Assembly: GCA_937916845.1 (NCBI GenBank)
Contig: CALFSK010000047.1
Location: 1 to 42,023, forward strand
Reading direction: 5' to 3'
Source of the DNA: an uncultured Lactobacillus sp.
GTDB taxonomy: Bacteria > Bacillota > Bacilli > Lactobacillales > Lactobacillaceae
DNA length: 42,023 bases
Every line of letters begins with the position of its first letter. Position 1 is the first letter of the stretch. The notes under the pieces are model-generated. The model saw only the letters and a program-made list of their open reading frames with translations. It was not told where the DNA came from and searched no databases. A program made the translations under genes and the position numbers. This document shows, piece after piece, positions 8,845 to 18,356 of the stretch.

Positions 8845-9351
8845 TCAGACGTTACGTGTTGATCGTTTCGGTAAATCAATTGATTTTTGTTGTAAATCCG
8901 TTCGGACAACCAGCGTATCACAAGTGGCGTTGCGAATAACATACGACGCGTTGGACCCAATTAAGATCCGGGTCACGTTATTGAGGCCCGTTGCACCGAC
9001 CACAATTAAATCCGTCCCGTATTCAGCGGGTAGCACGGTCGCTAACAACGTTTTCGAGTTACCCGAGTGTAAGTGGACGAAGACGTCCTTAACACCCGCC
9101 TGCACGGCCACCTGGCGTGATTTAACTAGGTTGGCCTTCAACTGCTTCGTCATTTCATCCAACATCTGTGGGGTTGCCGCGCCAAACCCCATTGGTCCTT
9201 GCGTGATACCAATAAACTTTTCCGTGTTAATGATCGTCACAATGTCTAGCTGAGCGTCACACTCAACCGCAATCGCAATGGCCTTTTCTAGCGCCAATTT
9301 TGATTGGGGTGACGTATCAACACCGACTAAGATTCGCTGATATTTGGTCAT
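8845..9351 (-). CDS. Universal stress protein (UspA family)
   Basis: 168 residues. The N-terminus (YQRILVGVDTS) and the C-terminal nucleotide-binding pattern G-x2-G-x9-G-S (GATGLNNVTRILIGSN, about 119-135) mark an ATP-binding UspA protein. It usually dimerises in the cytoplasm and is linked to stress survival; its target is unknown. The extra residues after the last strand (ending STRNV) are an unstructured tail. It starts 25 bases after the pepV stop with its own GGGGGAAG ribosome site, so the two are probably co-transcribed. Confidence 0.93.
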   Translation of the reverse strand: MTKYQRILVGVDTSPQSKLALEKAIAIAVECDAQLDIVTIINTEKFIGITQGPMGFGAATPQMLDEMTKQLKANLVKSRQVAVQAGVKDVFVHLHSGNSKTLLATVLPAEYGTDLIVVGATGLNNVTRILIGSNASYVIRNATCDTLVVRTDLQQKSIDLPKRSTRNV

Positions 9352-9376
9352 GACAACTTCCCCCTTAAATATTAGA

Positions 9377-10780
9377 TTATTTGTCCGTTGCTAAAACAGC
9401 AATTGATTCTGCGTAGATTGCCATCGCAGCCATCAAATCATCAACTGGCTGGAATTCATTGGCCTGGTGCATCGTATCTTCCGTGTGTGGGAACAAAGCC
9501 CCAAAGGCCACGCCCCGTTCCATCATCCGGCCGTACGTCCCACCACCAACGATTTCTGGTTGTGAATCTTGGTCACCAGTTTGGCGACGGTAAACGTCCA
9601 TCAAATCCTTAACAATGGGATCCTCTGGGTCAACGTAGTGCGGCACCATGAAGTCACCCTGGCTAACCGTCGTTCCAACTGGAACTTGGTTTTGAACCCC
9701 GGTCGTCAAATCAGCCGGTTCGATGCCCTTAGGATAACGGAAGTTCAACGTCAAATCGCCACCATTTTGATGGTCGAAGTGTAACAAGCCGACGTTCATC
9801 GTCAAGTCACCCATCACGTCATCGGTATACGCCAAGCCTAAATGGACGACCCGTGAATCATCGTGTAACTTTTCAGCGATGAAATTCAAGAAGCCCGCAG
9901 CGTCATCCGCAAAAGCGTAGCCACTCAAGAAGCTGGCTAAGTAGGTCCCGGCATTGATCCCGTTACGTGGTTCCATCCCGTGCGCCGCTTTACCGATTAC
10001 TTCTAACCGCACGCCTTCAGGGACGACCGTTAATTCACCAGTCACTGGTTGTTGGTCTAAGAAGGACGTGAAGTCGGCCGCCATTTTTTCATTATCATCA
10101 GTGGCAACAACGGCAACGGCTTCCCGTGGCACCATGTTTTCACGCAGACCGGAGTCAAAGGAAATTAAGTTAAAGTCACCGGAATCTTGATGACCGAAGT
10201 GCAACTTCAAGCTAACGTTACCCTTTTCACCGTTGATTAATGGAAATTCGGCGTCGGGTGAAAAGCCCAAGGTTGGTGCGGGTTCAACTTCAAAGTACCG
10301 CTTCATCCCTGTCCAGTTACTTTCTTCGTCAGTCCCAACAATGAAACGAACCTTCTTATTGAGCTTCAAGCCTAATTCTTTAACGATCTTCAAACCGTAG
10401 TAGGCCGCCATCCCAGGACCTTTGTCATCCGAAGCGCCCCGCGCGTATAATTTGCCGTCCTTAATGGTTGGTTCAAACGGATCGGTATCCCAACCGTTAC
10501 CGGCGGGCATTTCATCAACGTGCGCCAGTACGGCCAAAGTTTCATCACCTTCACCGTACTCGGCGTAACCAACTAAGTTATCGATATTTTTAGTCTTAAA
10601 ACCATCGCGCTTTGCAATCGCTAAAAAGGTCGTTAACGCTTCTTTAGGTCCGGGACCTAATGGCGCGTCATCCGTAGCCTTACTGTCATCTCGAAAACTA
10701 GGAACGCGTAACATCGTGGTTAAATCCGTTAAATAATCATCTTTATGCTTACCTGCTTCATTTTGCCAATCAATTGTCAT
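9377..10780 (-). CDS. pepV: Dipeptidase PepV (M20 family)
   Basis: 467 residues, the usual PepV length. Zinc-site motifs are AHVDEMPAG (His87, Asp89), ARGASDDKGPG (Asp119), GTDEESNW (Glu152/153) and a C-terminal HTEDTMHQANE that carries the last histidine. PepV removes the N-terminal residue from dipeptides in the cytoplasm and is part of casein- and peptide-derived amino-acid supply in lactic acid bacteria. The start ATG follows GGGAGG by nine bases. It is divergent from the NAD(P)HX dehydratase gene and lies upstream of uspA in one transcription unit. Confidence 0.96.
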   Translation of the reverse strand: MTIDWQNEAGKHKDDYLTDLTTMLRVPSFRDDSKATDDAPLGPGPKEALTTFLAIAKRDGFKTKNIDNLVGYAEYGEGDETLAVLAHVDEMPAGNGWDTDPFEPTIKDGKLYARGASDDKGPGMAAYYGLKIVKELGLKLNKKVRFIVGTDEESNWTGMKRYFEVEPAPTLGFSPDAEFPLINGEKGNVSLKLHFGHQDSGDFNLISFDSGLRENMVPREAVAVVATDDNEKMAADFTSFLDQQPVTGELTVVPEGVRLEVIGKAAHGMEPRNGINAGTYLASFLSGYAFADDAAGFLNFIAEKLHDDSRVVHLGLAYTDDVMGDLTMNVGLLHFDHQNGGDLTLNFRYPKGIEPADLTTGVQNQVPVGTTVSQGDFMVPHYVDPEDPIVKDLMDVYRRQTGDQDSQPEIVGGGTYGRMMERGVAFGALFPHTEDTMHQANEFQPVDDLMAAMAIYAESIAVLATDK

Positions 10781-10811
10781 TGAATCATTCCTCCCATGTA
10801 TTATTATCTTA

Positions 10812-10820
10812 ATTTTAGCA
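10812..10820 (-). promoter_or_regulatory. Extended -10 promoter for pepV
   Basis: On the minus strand TGC-TAAAAT forms an extended -10 box about 30 bases before the pepV start. No good -35 box is visible. Confidence 0.4.
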
Positions 10821-10865
10821 TAGGTCGCTTAAACTTAATAATCGGAAGCTACCCCCGTTTTTCGA

Positions 10866-10874
10866 TGGTATACT
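10866..10874 (+). promoter_or_regulatory. Extended -10 promoter for nnrD
   Basis: TGG-TATACT lies 31 bases before the ATG at 10906. The -35 region is weak, as is common for extended -10 promoters. Confidence 0.5.
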
Positions 10875-10905
10875 CGAAGTAAACCTTTTGAAAGTTGGTG
10901 ACAAT

Positions 10906-11745
10906 ATGCAACCCATTACATCTAAATTGGTCACGCAAACGATTATCGAGCGTCCCGCCGAATCTTACAAAGGAAACTATGGTCGCGTGCTCCTCATTGG
11001 GGGCAATCAAAATTTTGGCGGTGCCATTATCATGGCCGCTACTGCCGCTACTTATAGCGGTGCTGGCCTAGTCACCGTGGCAACCGATCCTCAAAATTTC
11101 ACTAGCCTGCACGCCCGTTTACCAGAAGCAATGGTCGTGGATTACCACCAGACGGATGACCTACTCGATCTCGCCGCTAACATGGACGTCATCGTGATTG
11201 GTCCCGGCCTTGGCACGGACCCGTTTGCTGAGCGGTTATTGACCACCGTGCTTAACGCGGTACATCAACCCCAACGCCTAGTGATTGATGGATCAGCACT
11301 GACATTGCTCGCCGCACATCCCCAGCCACTACCCGCGACACCCATTGTTGTGACGCCGCACCAAATGGAATGGCAACGGCTATCCGGCCTAAAAATCAGT
11401 GAACAGACACCGACCGCTAACCATCAGGCCCAACAAAAACTCGGCGTTATTGCGGTCGTTAAGGCCCACCACACGACCATTTATACTGATCAACAAGTCT
11501 GGTTTAATCCCGGGGGCACCCCGGCCATGGCAACCGGCGGCATGGGTGACACCTTAGCCGGCATGATTGGTGGCTTCAGTGGTCAGTTTGCCGATTTTAC
11601 CAACGCCATTTTAAGCGCGGTGTACTTACACAGCACGATTGCCGATGACTTAGCCGCCAACCGGTACGTCGTCTTGCCCCATCAAATCAGTGCCCTAATT
11701 CCTAAGTACATGCACAATTTTAGTCAGTCAGAACTGGATGACTAA
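10906..11745 (+). CDS. nnrD: ADP/ATP-dependent NAD(P)HX dehydratase
   Basis: 279 residues of the ribokinase-like YjeF C-terminal family. It has YKGNYGRVLLIGGNQNFGGA near residue 25, VIGPGLG near 103, and the catalytic ATGGMGDTLAGMIGG (about 205-219) with the conserved Asp. It repairs hydrated NADH/NADPH (the S form of NAD(P)HX) using ATP or ADP. The partner epimerase domain is absent, so this is the stand-alone form. The ATG at 10906 follows a GGTGA ribosome site by four bases. An upstream in-frame TTG at 10888 lacks such a site. Confidence 0.92.
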   Translation: MQPITSKLVTQTIIERPAESYKGNYGRVLLIGGNQNFGGAIIMAATAATYSGAGLVTVATDPQNFTSLHARLPEAMVVDYHQTDDLLDLAANMDVIVIGPGLGTDPFAERLLTTVLNAVHQPQRLVIDGSALTLLAAHPQPLPATPIVVTPHQMEWQRLSGLKISEQTPTANHQAQQKLGVIAVVKAHHTTIYTDQQVWFNPGGTPAMATGGMGDTLAGMIGGFSGQFADFTNAILSAVYLHSTIADDLAANRYVVLPHQISALIPKYMHNFSQSELDD

Positions 11746-11778
11746 GGGCTAACAGCTTCCCGTTTGTCTTAAGAAATG

Positions 11779-11827
11779 AAAAATAGTTCTGAGAAATCAA
11801 GCATCAATTTCTCAGAACTATTTTTTT
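11779..11827. terminator. Bidirectional terminator between nnrD and rsuA
   Basis: AAAAATAGTTCTGAGAAAT pairs with its full complement around a nine-base loop, with A and T tracts on the two sides. It would stop both convergent genes. Confidence 0.92.
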
Positions 11828-11865
11828 GGCATCTAGGACTTTGGTTCCAAACTCGTTTTATCTAT

Positions 11866-12606
11866 TTATTCCGCTACGGGTTGATCCGCAGCCGTTTTTA
11901 ACGCTACTAATTCATCATCCGTTAAAGTCCGGTAGTTACCAGCTAATAAGCCCACTGGCAATTCTAAGGAACCAAACTTGATGCGGCGTAACTGCACCAC
12001 CCGTTCACCAAGGGTCCCAACCATCCGTTTGACCTGATGGTACTTACCTTCGTGAATCATGATTCGAATGGTCGTGAAGCCCTCAATTTCATGGAATTCC
12101 ACGATTTCTGCTTGGGCCGGTTGTAACTGGGTCCCGTCTTTTAACGTAATACCATCATTGAACCCAGCCACTTGGTCTGCCGTAATTTCACCGGTGACTT
12201 CAGCTTCGTACACCTTAGTCACGTGGTGTGCTGGCGCTAACAACGCGTGCGATAGCGCACCATCATTAGTAATCACGAGCACACCTTCCGTATCCTTATC
12301 TAGACGCCCCACCGGAAACAAGTCGTCCCGATAATCGGTCGCATTGAAAAGGTCCATAACCGTTTTAGCCGTCGCATCACTCGTCGCCGTGATCACGCCA
12401 ACTGGTTTATTCATGACGTAATAAAAATACTGTTGGTAGCGAACCTGCTCATCGTCTAAAAATACGGCGTCACTACCAGGATTGATCTGTTGCTTGCCAG
12501 AAATCACTGGTTCGCCATTAGTCATAATATGACCGTCTTTGATCAACCGGCGCACCTGCGTTCTAGTTCCAATCCGCATGGCGTGTAAAAATTTATCAAT
12601 TCGCAT
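11866..12606 (-). CDS. rsuA: 16S rRNA pseudouridine synthase RsuA
   Basis: 246 residues. An N-terminal S4 RNA-binding domain (MRIDKFLHAMRIGTRTQVRR, residues 1-60) is followed by a pseudouridine synthase domain. Its catalytic motif GRLDKDTEG (near residue 103) contains the nucleophilic Asp. YEAEVTG and the C-terminal HEGKYHQVKRM are also typical. RsuA-type enzymes modify U516 of 16S rRNA; assignment to RsuA rather than RluB/E rests on the length and the S4 pattern. It starts eight bases after the upstream flippase stop, so the two form an operon. Confidence 0.92.
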   Translation of the reverse strand: MRIDKFLHAMRIGTRTQVRRLIKDGHIMTNGEPVISGKQQINPGSDAVFLDDEQVRYQQYFYYVMNKPVGVITATSDATAKTVMDLFNATDYRDDLFPVGRLDKDTEGVLVITNDGALSHALLAPAHHVTKVYEAEVTGEITADQVAGFNDGITLKDGTQLQPAQAEIVEFHEIEGFTTIRIMIHEGKYHQVKRMVGTLGERVVQLRRIKFGSLELPVGLLAGNYRTLTDDELVALKTAADQPVAE

Positions 12607-12614
12607 ACTTTCAC

Positions 12615-14285
12615 CTACTTAATCTTTAACTTGCGCCGTAAGCCCGCGGCCCGTCCACCAATCATTAAATCAACTAAGCGCGACTTCAACGCAAAGTAGG
12701 CGTACACGCCACCACCAACGGCAACGGCGAGAACGACGATCAAAAAGGCCTGCGTTTTACTCTGTTCATTTAATAAGAAGTTTAATCCGTAGACCGTTAC
12801 TCTGGCCGCTAAATAAGTCATGATTGAATAAACTAAGATCCGGTTGACCTTAGGCAATAACTTAACGTAGCGAATACCAAAGTTGACTTCCAAGTCGTAC
12901 ATGGCCATGACACAAGCGACCATCATCCCAATGGCCGTCGCAACTAATGGACCGGCCGTTGATAAGAAGTAAATACATGGCCACTGTACAATCAGCTTAA
13001 CAATTAAACCAATCAGATAGTAGCGGATGATGTCACGGTTCCGTGATAACCCCTGCATCAACGCGGACACAACGGTAAATAATCCCAATACGATGGCGGT
13101 AAACGCTGAAATTTGTAAAATCAACGTGCCAATCTGATTATAGCTATAAAATAACGTATTTAATGGTTGGGCAATGGCCGCCATCCCTAGCGCACCAGGA
13201 ATCATAATAAAGAGGAACAGGATAATTGAGTCCTCAAGTTGTTTCCGAATATTGCGCATATTATGGCTAGCCAATGATTCTGACAAGATCGGCACAACGG
13301 TCACCGCAATGGCCGAAGCTAACGAAACAATGATCATGACTAACTTATTGGCATTGAACGCAAAGTACGCGTACAACGCGTTAATTTTAGGCACGTCCAT
13401 GTGGTAAATCATCTGCATCATTGGTTGGAACGTCGCTTGGTCAAGTAAGTTAAAGACCGTCGTCGCCGTATCAATGACGATAAATGGAATCGCCTGCACG
13501 ATAATGTCACGGAATAATTGCCAAATTGGAATGGCCAATTTATGTTCACTTTGCGCTGCGAGTTCGTTTAATTCTGGGCGTTTGCGGTAATAGTACCAGC
13601 CCAATAGTAAGAAACTCGCCGCTGCCCCGATAAACGCAGCAAAGGTCGATTGGGTAATCGCATCGACCCAGTCCCCCCGTTGCACGCGCATAATAAAGTA
13701 AGTGGCCCCCAACATGTAGAGGACCCGAAAGACTTGTTCAACGAACTGAGAAATCGCGGATGGTGCCATCTGTTGGTACCCTTGGAAAAAGCCTCGGGTT
13801 AGTGACATCGATGGAATAATCACTAAGGCGATCGCTAACGCCCGCAAAACGGGAATCACGTTCGGATCACCGCCACCAAAGGCCGCAGCGATTAAGCCCG
13901 CACCAAACCACATGACGAGGCCAAAGAAGATCCCAAACGCGGATGTCAGTAACAGCCCCCGTTTAAAGAGTCGTTGTCCCACTGCGTATTCATTTTGCGC
14001 GTTATATTCAGAGATTTGTTTTGAAATGGCGGATGGAATCCCACCAATGGCGACTAACAGGAAGAAGCTATAAATATTGTAACCCTTAGCGTACAACGCA
14101 TTCCCCTGGGTCGAGTTACTGCCCAGCCAAAGTACCCATGGAATAATGTAAATGGCCCCGAGTACCCGTGAAAAGACGCTACCGGCCGTCATCCAAGCCG
14201 ACCCACGCACCATTTTTTGGTGTGCTTCAGCTTCGGAATTAACGTGTGCATTTTGCGGCTGATGAGCTTTCGATTCCTCAGACAT
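12615..14285 (-). CDS. SpoVB/MurJ-like polysaccharide or lipid II flippase (MOP superfamily)
   Basis: 556 residues with about 14 predicted membrane helices and a short charged N-terminus. The pattern GSAWMTAGSVFSRVLGAIYIIPW near residues 28-50 is typical of the SpoVB/MurJ branch of the MOP exporter superfamily. PSAISKQISEYNA and the TRGFFQGYQQMAPSAISQ segment (about 163) fit too. It probably moves an undecaprenyl-linked glycan, lipid II or a polysaccharide unit, across the membrane. The substrate cannot be fixed from sequence. It is first in a two-gene operon with rsuA. The ATG follows AGGTACGAAC. Confidence 0.85.
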   Translation of the reverse strand: MSEESKAHQPQNAHVNSEAEAHQKMVRGSAWMTAGSVFSRVLGAIYIIPWVLWLGSNSTQGNALYAKGYNIYSFFLLVAIGGIPSAISKQISEYNAQNEYAVGQRLFKRGLLLTSAFGIFFGLVMWFGAGLIAAAFGGGDPNVIPVLRALAIALVIIPSMSLTRGFFQGYQQMAPSAISQFVEQVFRVLYMLGATYFIMRVQRGDWVDAITQSTFAAFIGAAASFLLLGWYYYRKRPELNELAAQSEHKLAIPIWQLFRDIIVQAIPFIVIDTATTVFNLLDQATFQPMMQMIYHMDVPKINALYAYFAFNANKLVMIIVSLASAIAVTVVPILSESLASHNMRNIRKQLEDSIILFLFIMIPGALGMAAIAQPLNTLFYSYNQIGTLILQISAFTAIVLGLFTVVSALMQGLSRNRDIIRYYLIGLIVKLIVQWPCIYFLSTAGPLVATAIGMMVACVMAMYDLEVNFGIRYVKLLPKVNRILVYSIMTYLAARVTVYGLNFLLNEQSKTQAFLIVVLAVAVGGGVYAYFALKSRLVDLMIGGRAAGLRRKLKIK

Positions 14286-14318
14286 GTTCGTACCTACTTT
14301 CTTAGTTCAATCTTAACT

Positions 14319-14347
14319 ATTTTAGATGAAATGCCGTGAAGTTGCAA
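14319..14347 (-). promoter_or_regulatory. Promoter of the flippase-rsuA operon
   Basis: On the minus strand TTGCAA is followed after exactly 17 bases by TAAAAT. The start site would be about 30 bases before the ATG. Confidence 0.7.
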
Positions 14348-14459
14348 TTTAAATCCAAACTTATCGCTGAGCTTTACTGAACCTTAATCATCCTTAGTTA
14401 AATTGAATTTACAACTTAAAACCGAGCCACGTAAAATTGGTCTAACATTAACACCTAGT

Positions 14460-14487
14460 TTGCCTTTTCAACGTCAATGGGTATAGA
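14460..14487 (+). promoter_or_regulatory. Candidate promoter of the immunity gene
   Basis: TTGCCT, 16 bases, TATAGA. I see no direct-repeat pair of the kind that marks peptide-pheromone-controlled bacteriocin promoters, so expression may be constitutive. Confidence 0.45.
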
Positions 14488-14522
14488 CTAAATTTAGGTC
14501 ACCAATTATGGGGGGAATCACG

Positions 14523-14861
14523 ATGGACGACGAAAAATTGAACGCTTTTATCTCACAATTAAGCAAGCTGTATGAAGATGCAGACGTTAAAAAGAACCCA
14601 GCACTCCAAAAGGTCTTGTTGGACACTGCTAGTCGCTTAAACCGCGACGAAGATTTCGGCAAGGTCGTTTCTGACCTGTCACACGCCATTTCGCAACGTT
14701 ACGTTGCACACCACGACGTGCCAGTTGTACTGATTAAATTTTATAATCAAATTCAAAAGGATGTTCAAGCCGGTAAGTACGATGATACTAATATTCGTAA
14801 CTACTTCATCGGCACAGGTTTAATTTCACTCTCAATTTCATTTGGAGGGTTTTCACTTTAA
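14523..14861 (+). CDS. Class IIa (pediocin-like) bacteriocin immunity protein, orphan
   Basis: 112 residues, no signal peptide or membrane helix. The pattern LSKLYEDADVKKNPALQKVL, then ISQRYVAHH, then KFYNQIQKDVQAGKYD closely follows the carnobacteriocin B2 immunity protein as I recall it. The fold expected is a four-helix bundle in the cytoplasm that shields the mannose-PTS receptor from pediocin-like bacteriocins. No bacteriocin precursor with a double-glycine leader, no transporter and no histidine kinase lies nearby, so this is an orphan that could protect against competitors. The ATG at 14523 is six bases after GGGGGGA; the earlier ATG at 14508 lies before that site and is unlikely. Confidence 0.82.
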   Translation: MDDEKLNAFISQLSKLYEDADVKKNPALQKVLLDTASRLNRDEDFGKVVSDLSHAISQRYVAHHDVPVVLIKFYNQIQKDVQAGKYDDTNIRNYFIGTGLISLSISFGGFSL

Positions 14862-14866
14862 TATTT

Positions 14867-14916
14867 AACAGTTAGGACCGCACATCGTTGTAATGACGTG
14901 CGGTCCTAACTGTTTT
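14867..14916 (+). terminator. Immunity-gene terminator
   Basis: AACAGTTAGGACCGCAC pairs perfectly with its complement around a 14-base loop, with four T at the end. The stem is 17 base pairs long. Confidence 0.88.
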
Positions 14917-14981
14917 AAACACTTAAAGTCCAAAAATCGCTATTAACACCGTAATAGTAGCAATAGTCACTCCTAAATTAT

Positions 14982-15153
14982 CCGCTCCGTCGGGTAGCCG
15001 TGGTGTGCTATGGGGGACGGTCCCAGCCAAAGTGCGGTCTGCTCCCTCGATTCCAAGCCGATAACCCACGTCTTTGAATCGCCCCGCAAGATTGGCGCAA
15101 AATTCACTCGCCAATCTTGCCGACACAGCACACCACGGCTACCCGACTACGCT
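14982..15153 (+). repeat. Composite repeat, unit B, copy 2
   Basis: The 19-base arms (14991-15009 and 15127-15145) are perfectly complementary. Inside are CGATTC-cAAG/CTTTGAATCG (about 15048-15080) and AAGATTGGCG/CGCCAATCTT (about 15088-15118) hairpins. It sits between the terminators of the immunity gene and leuS, so neither gene should be read through it unless termination leaks. Confidence 0.93.
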
Positions 15154-15190
15154 AAAACTGATTTACTATTTTGATTTAGATAATCAGAGG

Positions 15191-15360
15191 TTGGCACTGA
15201 TAACATCGGTCGTGAAGGTGGTCTTAGTCCGGTGATTTTTCCGGACTTAAACCACGGACGTTCCGGGATACTTGCGCATTTTGCAAGTGTTCCGGGCGAG
15301 GTTCAAGACGTTTCTCAGGCTTGAACCGGTCCCACGACCGCATGCTATCAGTGGCAACCG
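15191..15360 (+). repeat. Composite repeat, unit A, copy 2
   Basis: The outer stem is CACTGATA.../TATCAGTG then GGTCGTG/CACGACC. Hairpin 1 is AGTCCGG/CCGGACT, hairpin 2 is CGGGATACTTGC/GCAAGTGTTCCGG, and hairpin 3 is GTTCAAG/CTTGAAC with loop ACGTTTCTCAGG. The AT-rich spacer to unit B is 37 bases and contains TTTACTATT. Confidence 0.93.
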
Positions 15361-15394
15361 GAATAACTTTTAACTTCTAGCTTTTATAACAACC

Positions 15395-15442
15395 AAAAAT
15401 CCCCACTAAATCATCAGTTGAACTGGTGACTAAGTAGGGATT
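15395..15442 (-). terminator. leuS terminator
   Basis: On the minus strand AATCCCTACTTAGTCACCAGT folds with a near-complementary arm, and ATTTTTGG follows. Confidence 0.75.
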
Positions 15443-15464
15443 CCTTATTTTTTAATTGCGTGTA

Positions 15465-17888
15465 TTAGTTGGCAACAATGTTAACCAATTTACCAGGAAT
15501 GGCAATGACTTTGCGAACCGTTTTACCGTCCGTAAACTCTTTGACCTTTTCGTCAGCTAAGGCTAACGCTTCAAGGTCGTCTTTACTCATATCCTTAGCA
15601 ACCGTTGCGTGTGAACGAACCTTACCGTTAACTTGAAGCACGATTTGAACCGTATCTTCAACTAACTTGGATTCGTCGTACGTTGGCCAAGTTGCATAAG
15701 TAATGGTGTTGTCATGACCTAACAATGACCAAAGTTCTTCGGCAACGTGTGGTGCGATTGGGGATAGCATCTTAACAAAGCCTTCGATGTAAACGACTGG
15801 CAAGTCATCAACTTTATAAGCTTCGTTAACGAAGACCATCATTTGTGAAATGGCGATGTTAAAGCGCATGTTTTCGTAGTCTTCCGTCACCTTTTTAACG
15901 GTTTCGTTATAGACTTTCGTCAACTTGCCATCGTTAATCGTCGTAACCCGGTCGCGGACTCGGTTATTTTCGTCAATGATGAGTCGCCAAACCCGTTCGA
16001 TCCACTTGTTAGCCCCGTGCAAGCCTTCAGTGCTCCAAGGAATGGATGCTTCCAATGGTCCCATGAACATTTCGTATAACCGTAACGTATCGGCACCGTA
16101 TTGTTCCACGATTTCATCGGGGTTCACAACGTTACCGCGTGACTTGGACATCTTTTCGTGGTTCTTACCCAAGATCATCCCTTGGTTAACCAACTTCTGG
16201 AAAGGTTCCTTTGTTGGAACGACGCCGAGATCGTACAAGAACTTGTGCCAGAAACGGGCATAGAGCAAATGTAAGACGGCGTGTTCAGCACCACCAACGT
16301 ACAAGTCGACTGGTGACCAGTACTTCAGCTTGTCATAGTCTGCTAAGGCGTCAGGGTTGTGCGGATCAACGTAACGCAAGAAGTACCACGAACTCCCAGC
16401 CCATTGTGGCATGGTGTTCGTTTCACGTTTCCCTTTACGGCCATTCTTATCAACAACGTTAACCCAATCATCAATGTTGGCTAATGGACTTTCACCAGTC
16501 CCGGATGGTTCCAAGTTCTTGGTTGCTGGTAAACGTAATGGTAATTCGTCTTCTGGTACTAAGGTCATTTCGCCGTCTTCCCAATGAATAATTGGAATTG
16601 GTTCACCCCAGTAACGTTGCCGTGAGAAGATCCAGTCCCGTAAGCGGTAGTTGACCTTCTTTTCACCACATTTGTGGGCTTCTAACCAGTCGATCATCTT
16701 ATCGATTGCGGCCTGCTTGTCGAGACCGTCCACGAAACCGGAGTTGATATGTTCGCCATCACCCGTGTAAGGTTGTTGGTCATAATCATTGTCCCCAGCG
16801 ATGACGGGATGGATTGGTAAATCAAATTTTTGTGCAAATTCAAAGTCACGTTCGTCGTGGGCTGGAACGGCCATAATGGCCCCCGTCCCGTATGAAGCTA
16901 AGACGTAATCCGCAATCCAGATTGGCAGCTTTTCACCGTTAACCGGGTTGATCCCGTAACTTCCAGTGAAGACCCCGGTCTTATCCTTGTTCAAATCAGT
17001 CCGTTCAAGGTCTGACTTGCTGGCAATCTTTGCTTTATAAGCTTTGATTGCTTCGGCTTGTTCAGGCGTCGTCAAGGATTCAACCAAGTCGTGTTCAGGT
17101 GCTAAGACTAAGTAGCTAGCGCCAAATAACGTATCTGGACGGGTTGAGAAGACTTCAATCTTAGTATCGTCATGGTCGGCAACTTGGAACTGAATTGAGC
17201 CCCCAACTGAGCGGCCAATCCAATTACGTTGTTGTTCCTTGATGTTTTCTGGCCAATCAATGTCGTCTAAATCATCGATCAAACGGTCAGCGTAAGCCGT
17301 AATTTTAAGGCTCCATTGTTTCATTGGGACCCGGTAAACGTCGTAGCCGCCCCGTTCCGTCTTACCATCGATAACTTCTTCGTTGGAGACCACGGTACCG
17401 CCCATCATGTCAGGCGCCCAGTTAACGAGCGTTTCTGATTCGTAAGCTAAGCCCTTTTTGTATAATTGTTCGAAGATCCACTGGGTCCACTTGTAGTAGC
17501 TTGGATCCGTCGTGTTCACTTCACGGTCCCAATCATATGAAAAACCTAACGAGCGAATTTGGCGCTTGAAGTTTTTAATATTTTTAGCCGTAAAGTCTTT
17601 CGGGTTATGCCCCGTCTTCATGGCATATTGTTCAGCTGGCAAGCCAAACGCGTCCCAGCCCATTGGATGCAAAACGTTGTAACCTTCCATCCGCTTGAAA
17701 CGCGACATAATGTCGGTAGCCGTGTAACCTTCGGGATGTCCCACGTGCAAGCCTTGGCCTGATGGATATGGGAACATGTCTAACGCGTAATATTTTTTCT
17801 TATCCGTGTTATCCATTGCCTTAAAAGTCTTGTTTTCTTTCCAATAATGCTGCCATTTACGTTCAATGACTTTATGGTTGTATGCCAT
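15465..17888 (-). CDS. leuS: Leucyl-tRNA synthetase
   Basis: 807 residues, the usual bacterial length. The class I HIGH motif appears as HVGH within [18 protein letters not shown] (about 40-57) and the KMSKS loop as EKMSKSRGN (about 575). The CP1 editing region carries [11 protein letters not shown]. It charges tRNA-Leu with leucine and edits mischarged products. The start at 17888 (MAYNHK) follows AAAGGGG by eight bases. The frame stays open 29 codons further upstream, but that stretch has no ribosome site and lies in the leader after the T-box terminator. It is a single gene regulated by the T-box at 17975-18246. Confidence 0.97.
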   Translation of the reverse strand: MAYNHKVIERKWQHYWKENKTFKAMDNTDKKKYYALDMFPYPSGQGLHVGHPEGYTATDIMSRFKRMEGYNVLHPMGWDAFGLPAEQYAMKTGHNPKDFTAKNIKNFKRQIRSLGFSYDWDREVNTTDPSYYKWTQWIFEQLYKKGLAYESETLVNWAPDMMGGTVVSNEEVIDGKTERGGYDVYRVPMKQWSLKITAYADRLIDDLDDIDWPENIKEQQRNWIGRSVGGSIQFQVADHDDTKIEVFSTRPDTLFGASYLVLAPEHDLVESLTTPEQAEAIKAYKAKIASKSDLERTDLNKDKTGVFTGSYGINPVNGEKLPIWIADYVLASYGTGAIMAVPAHDERDFEFAQKFDLPIHPVIAGDNDYDQQPYTGDGEHINSGFVDGLDKQAAIDKMIDWLEAHKCGEKKVNYRLRDWIFSRQRYWGEPIPIIHWEDGEMTLVPEDELPLRLPATKNLEPSGTGESPLANIDDWVNVVDKNGRKGKRETNTMPQWAGSSWYFLRYVDPHNPDALADYDKLKYWSPVDLYVGGAEHAVLHLLYARFWHKFLYDLGVVPTKEPFQKLVNQGMILGKNHEKMSKSRGNVVNPDEIVEQYGADTLRLYEMFMGPLEASIPWSTEGLHGANKWIERVWRLIIDENNRVRDRVTTINDGKLTKVYNETVKKVTEDYENMRFNIAISQMMVFVNEAYKVDDLPVVYIEGFVKMLSPIAPHVAEELWSLLGHDNTITYATWPTYDESKLVEDTVQIVLQVNGKVRSHATVAKDMSKDDLEALALADEKVKEFTDGKTVRKVIAIPGKLVNIVAN

Positions 17889-17974
17889 AATAGTGCCCCT
17901 TTCTTGCTGCTGTATGTAAGCTAGCATTGCGACTGTGACTGAAATGGTCCGGTTGAATGTGAGACAGTACTGCA

Positions 17975-18246
17975 TAAAAAAACGCCCTATCAGCCACTTA
18001 AGCTTATAGGACGAAAATGATTCCGCGGTACCACCTATGATTCCACGTTGCCGTGGCCTCTTGATTTTCTTAACGCGAAACCACGTCCGTACCTACTATT
18101 GCTTTCAGTCGGAAGACTCGAAGGTGAGTTCGGTCAGTGTGAATCCCCGTTTGCAACGACCACGGAGTTTCTGCAAAACACACCAACTTACTAATCCTTC
18201 TCGGAGTCGTAAAGTTATTGTTCTCATGGTAGCAAACCCGCCCCCT
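17975..18246 (-). promoter_or_regulatory. Leucine T-box leader of leuS
   Basis: Reading on the minus strand, a stem I region (GA-rich CCGAGAAGGAT, AGTAAG) comes first. The specifier region GAACTCACC with probable CUC codon (Leu) follows. The conserved T-box AGGTGGTACCGCGG lies at 18023-18036. Last comes a terminator whose stem CGTCCTATAAGC/GCTGATAGGGCG (17983-18014) ends in seven T (17976-17982). Uncharged tRNA-Leu would pair with the specifier and T-box bulge, favouring the antiterminator and leuS expression. Confidence 0.93.
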
Positions 18247-18315
18247 TTTTTCAAGCGTCTAACCATCAAAAACCAGAACTTTCACAGGTTATAAGATTAA
18301 AAAGATTATAAAGAA

Positions 18316-18324
18316 TGCTATAAT
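18316..18324 (+). promoter_or_regulatory. Extended -10 promoter for the PAP2 gene
   Basis: TGC-TATAAT, a perfect extended -10 box, lies 32 bases before the ATG. No clear -35 box. Confidence 0.6.
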
Positions 18325-18356
18325 AAGCGAAGAATTTTTTTATCGGAGGTAACTGA

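Noticed and set aside
15191..15360. Reading unit A or unit B as small coding genes
   Set aside because: Several frames of 60-150 codons cross the repeats on both strands, but none has a ribosome site. The frames are not the same between copies, and the copies differ by indels that break any frame. The pattern fits structure, not protein.
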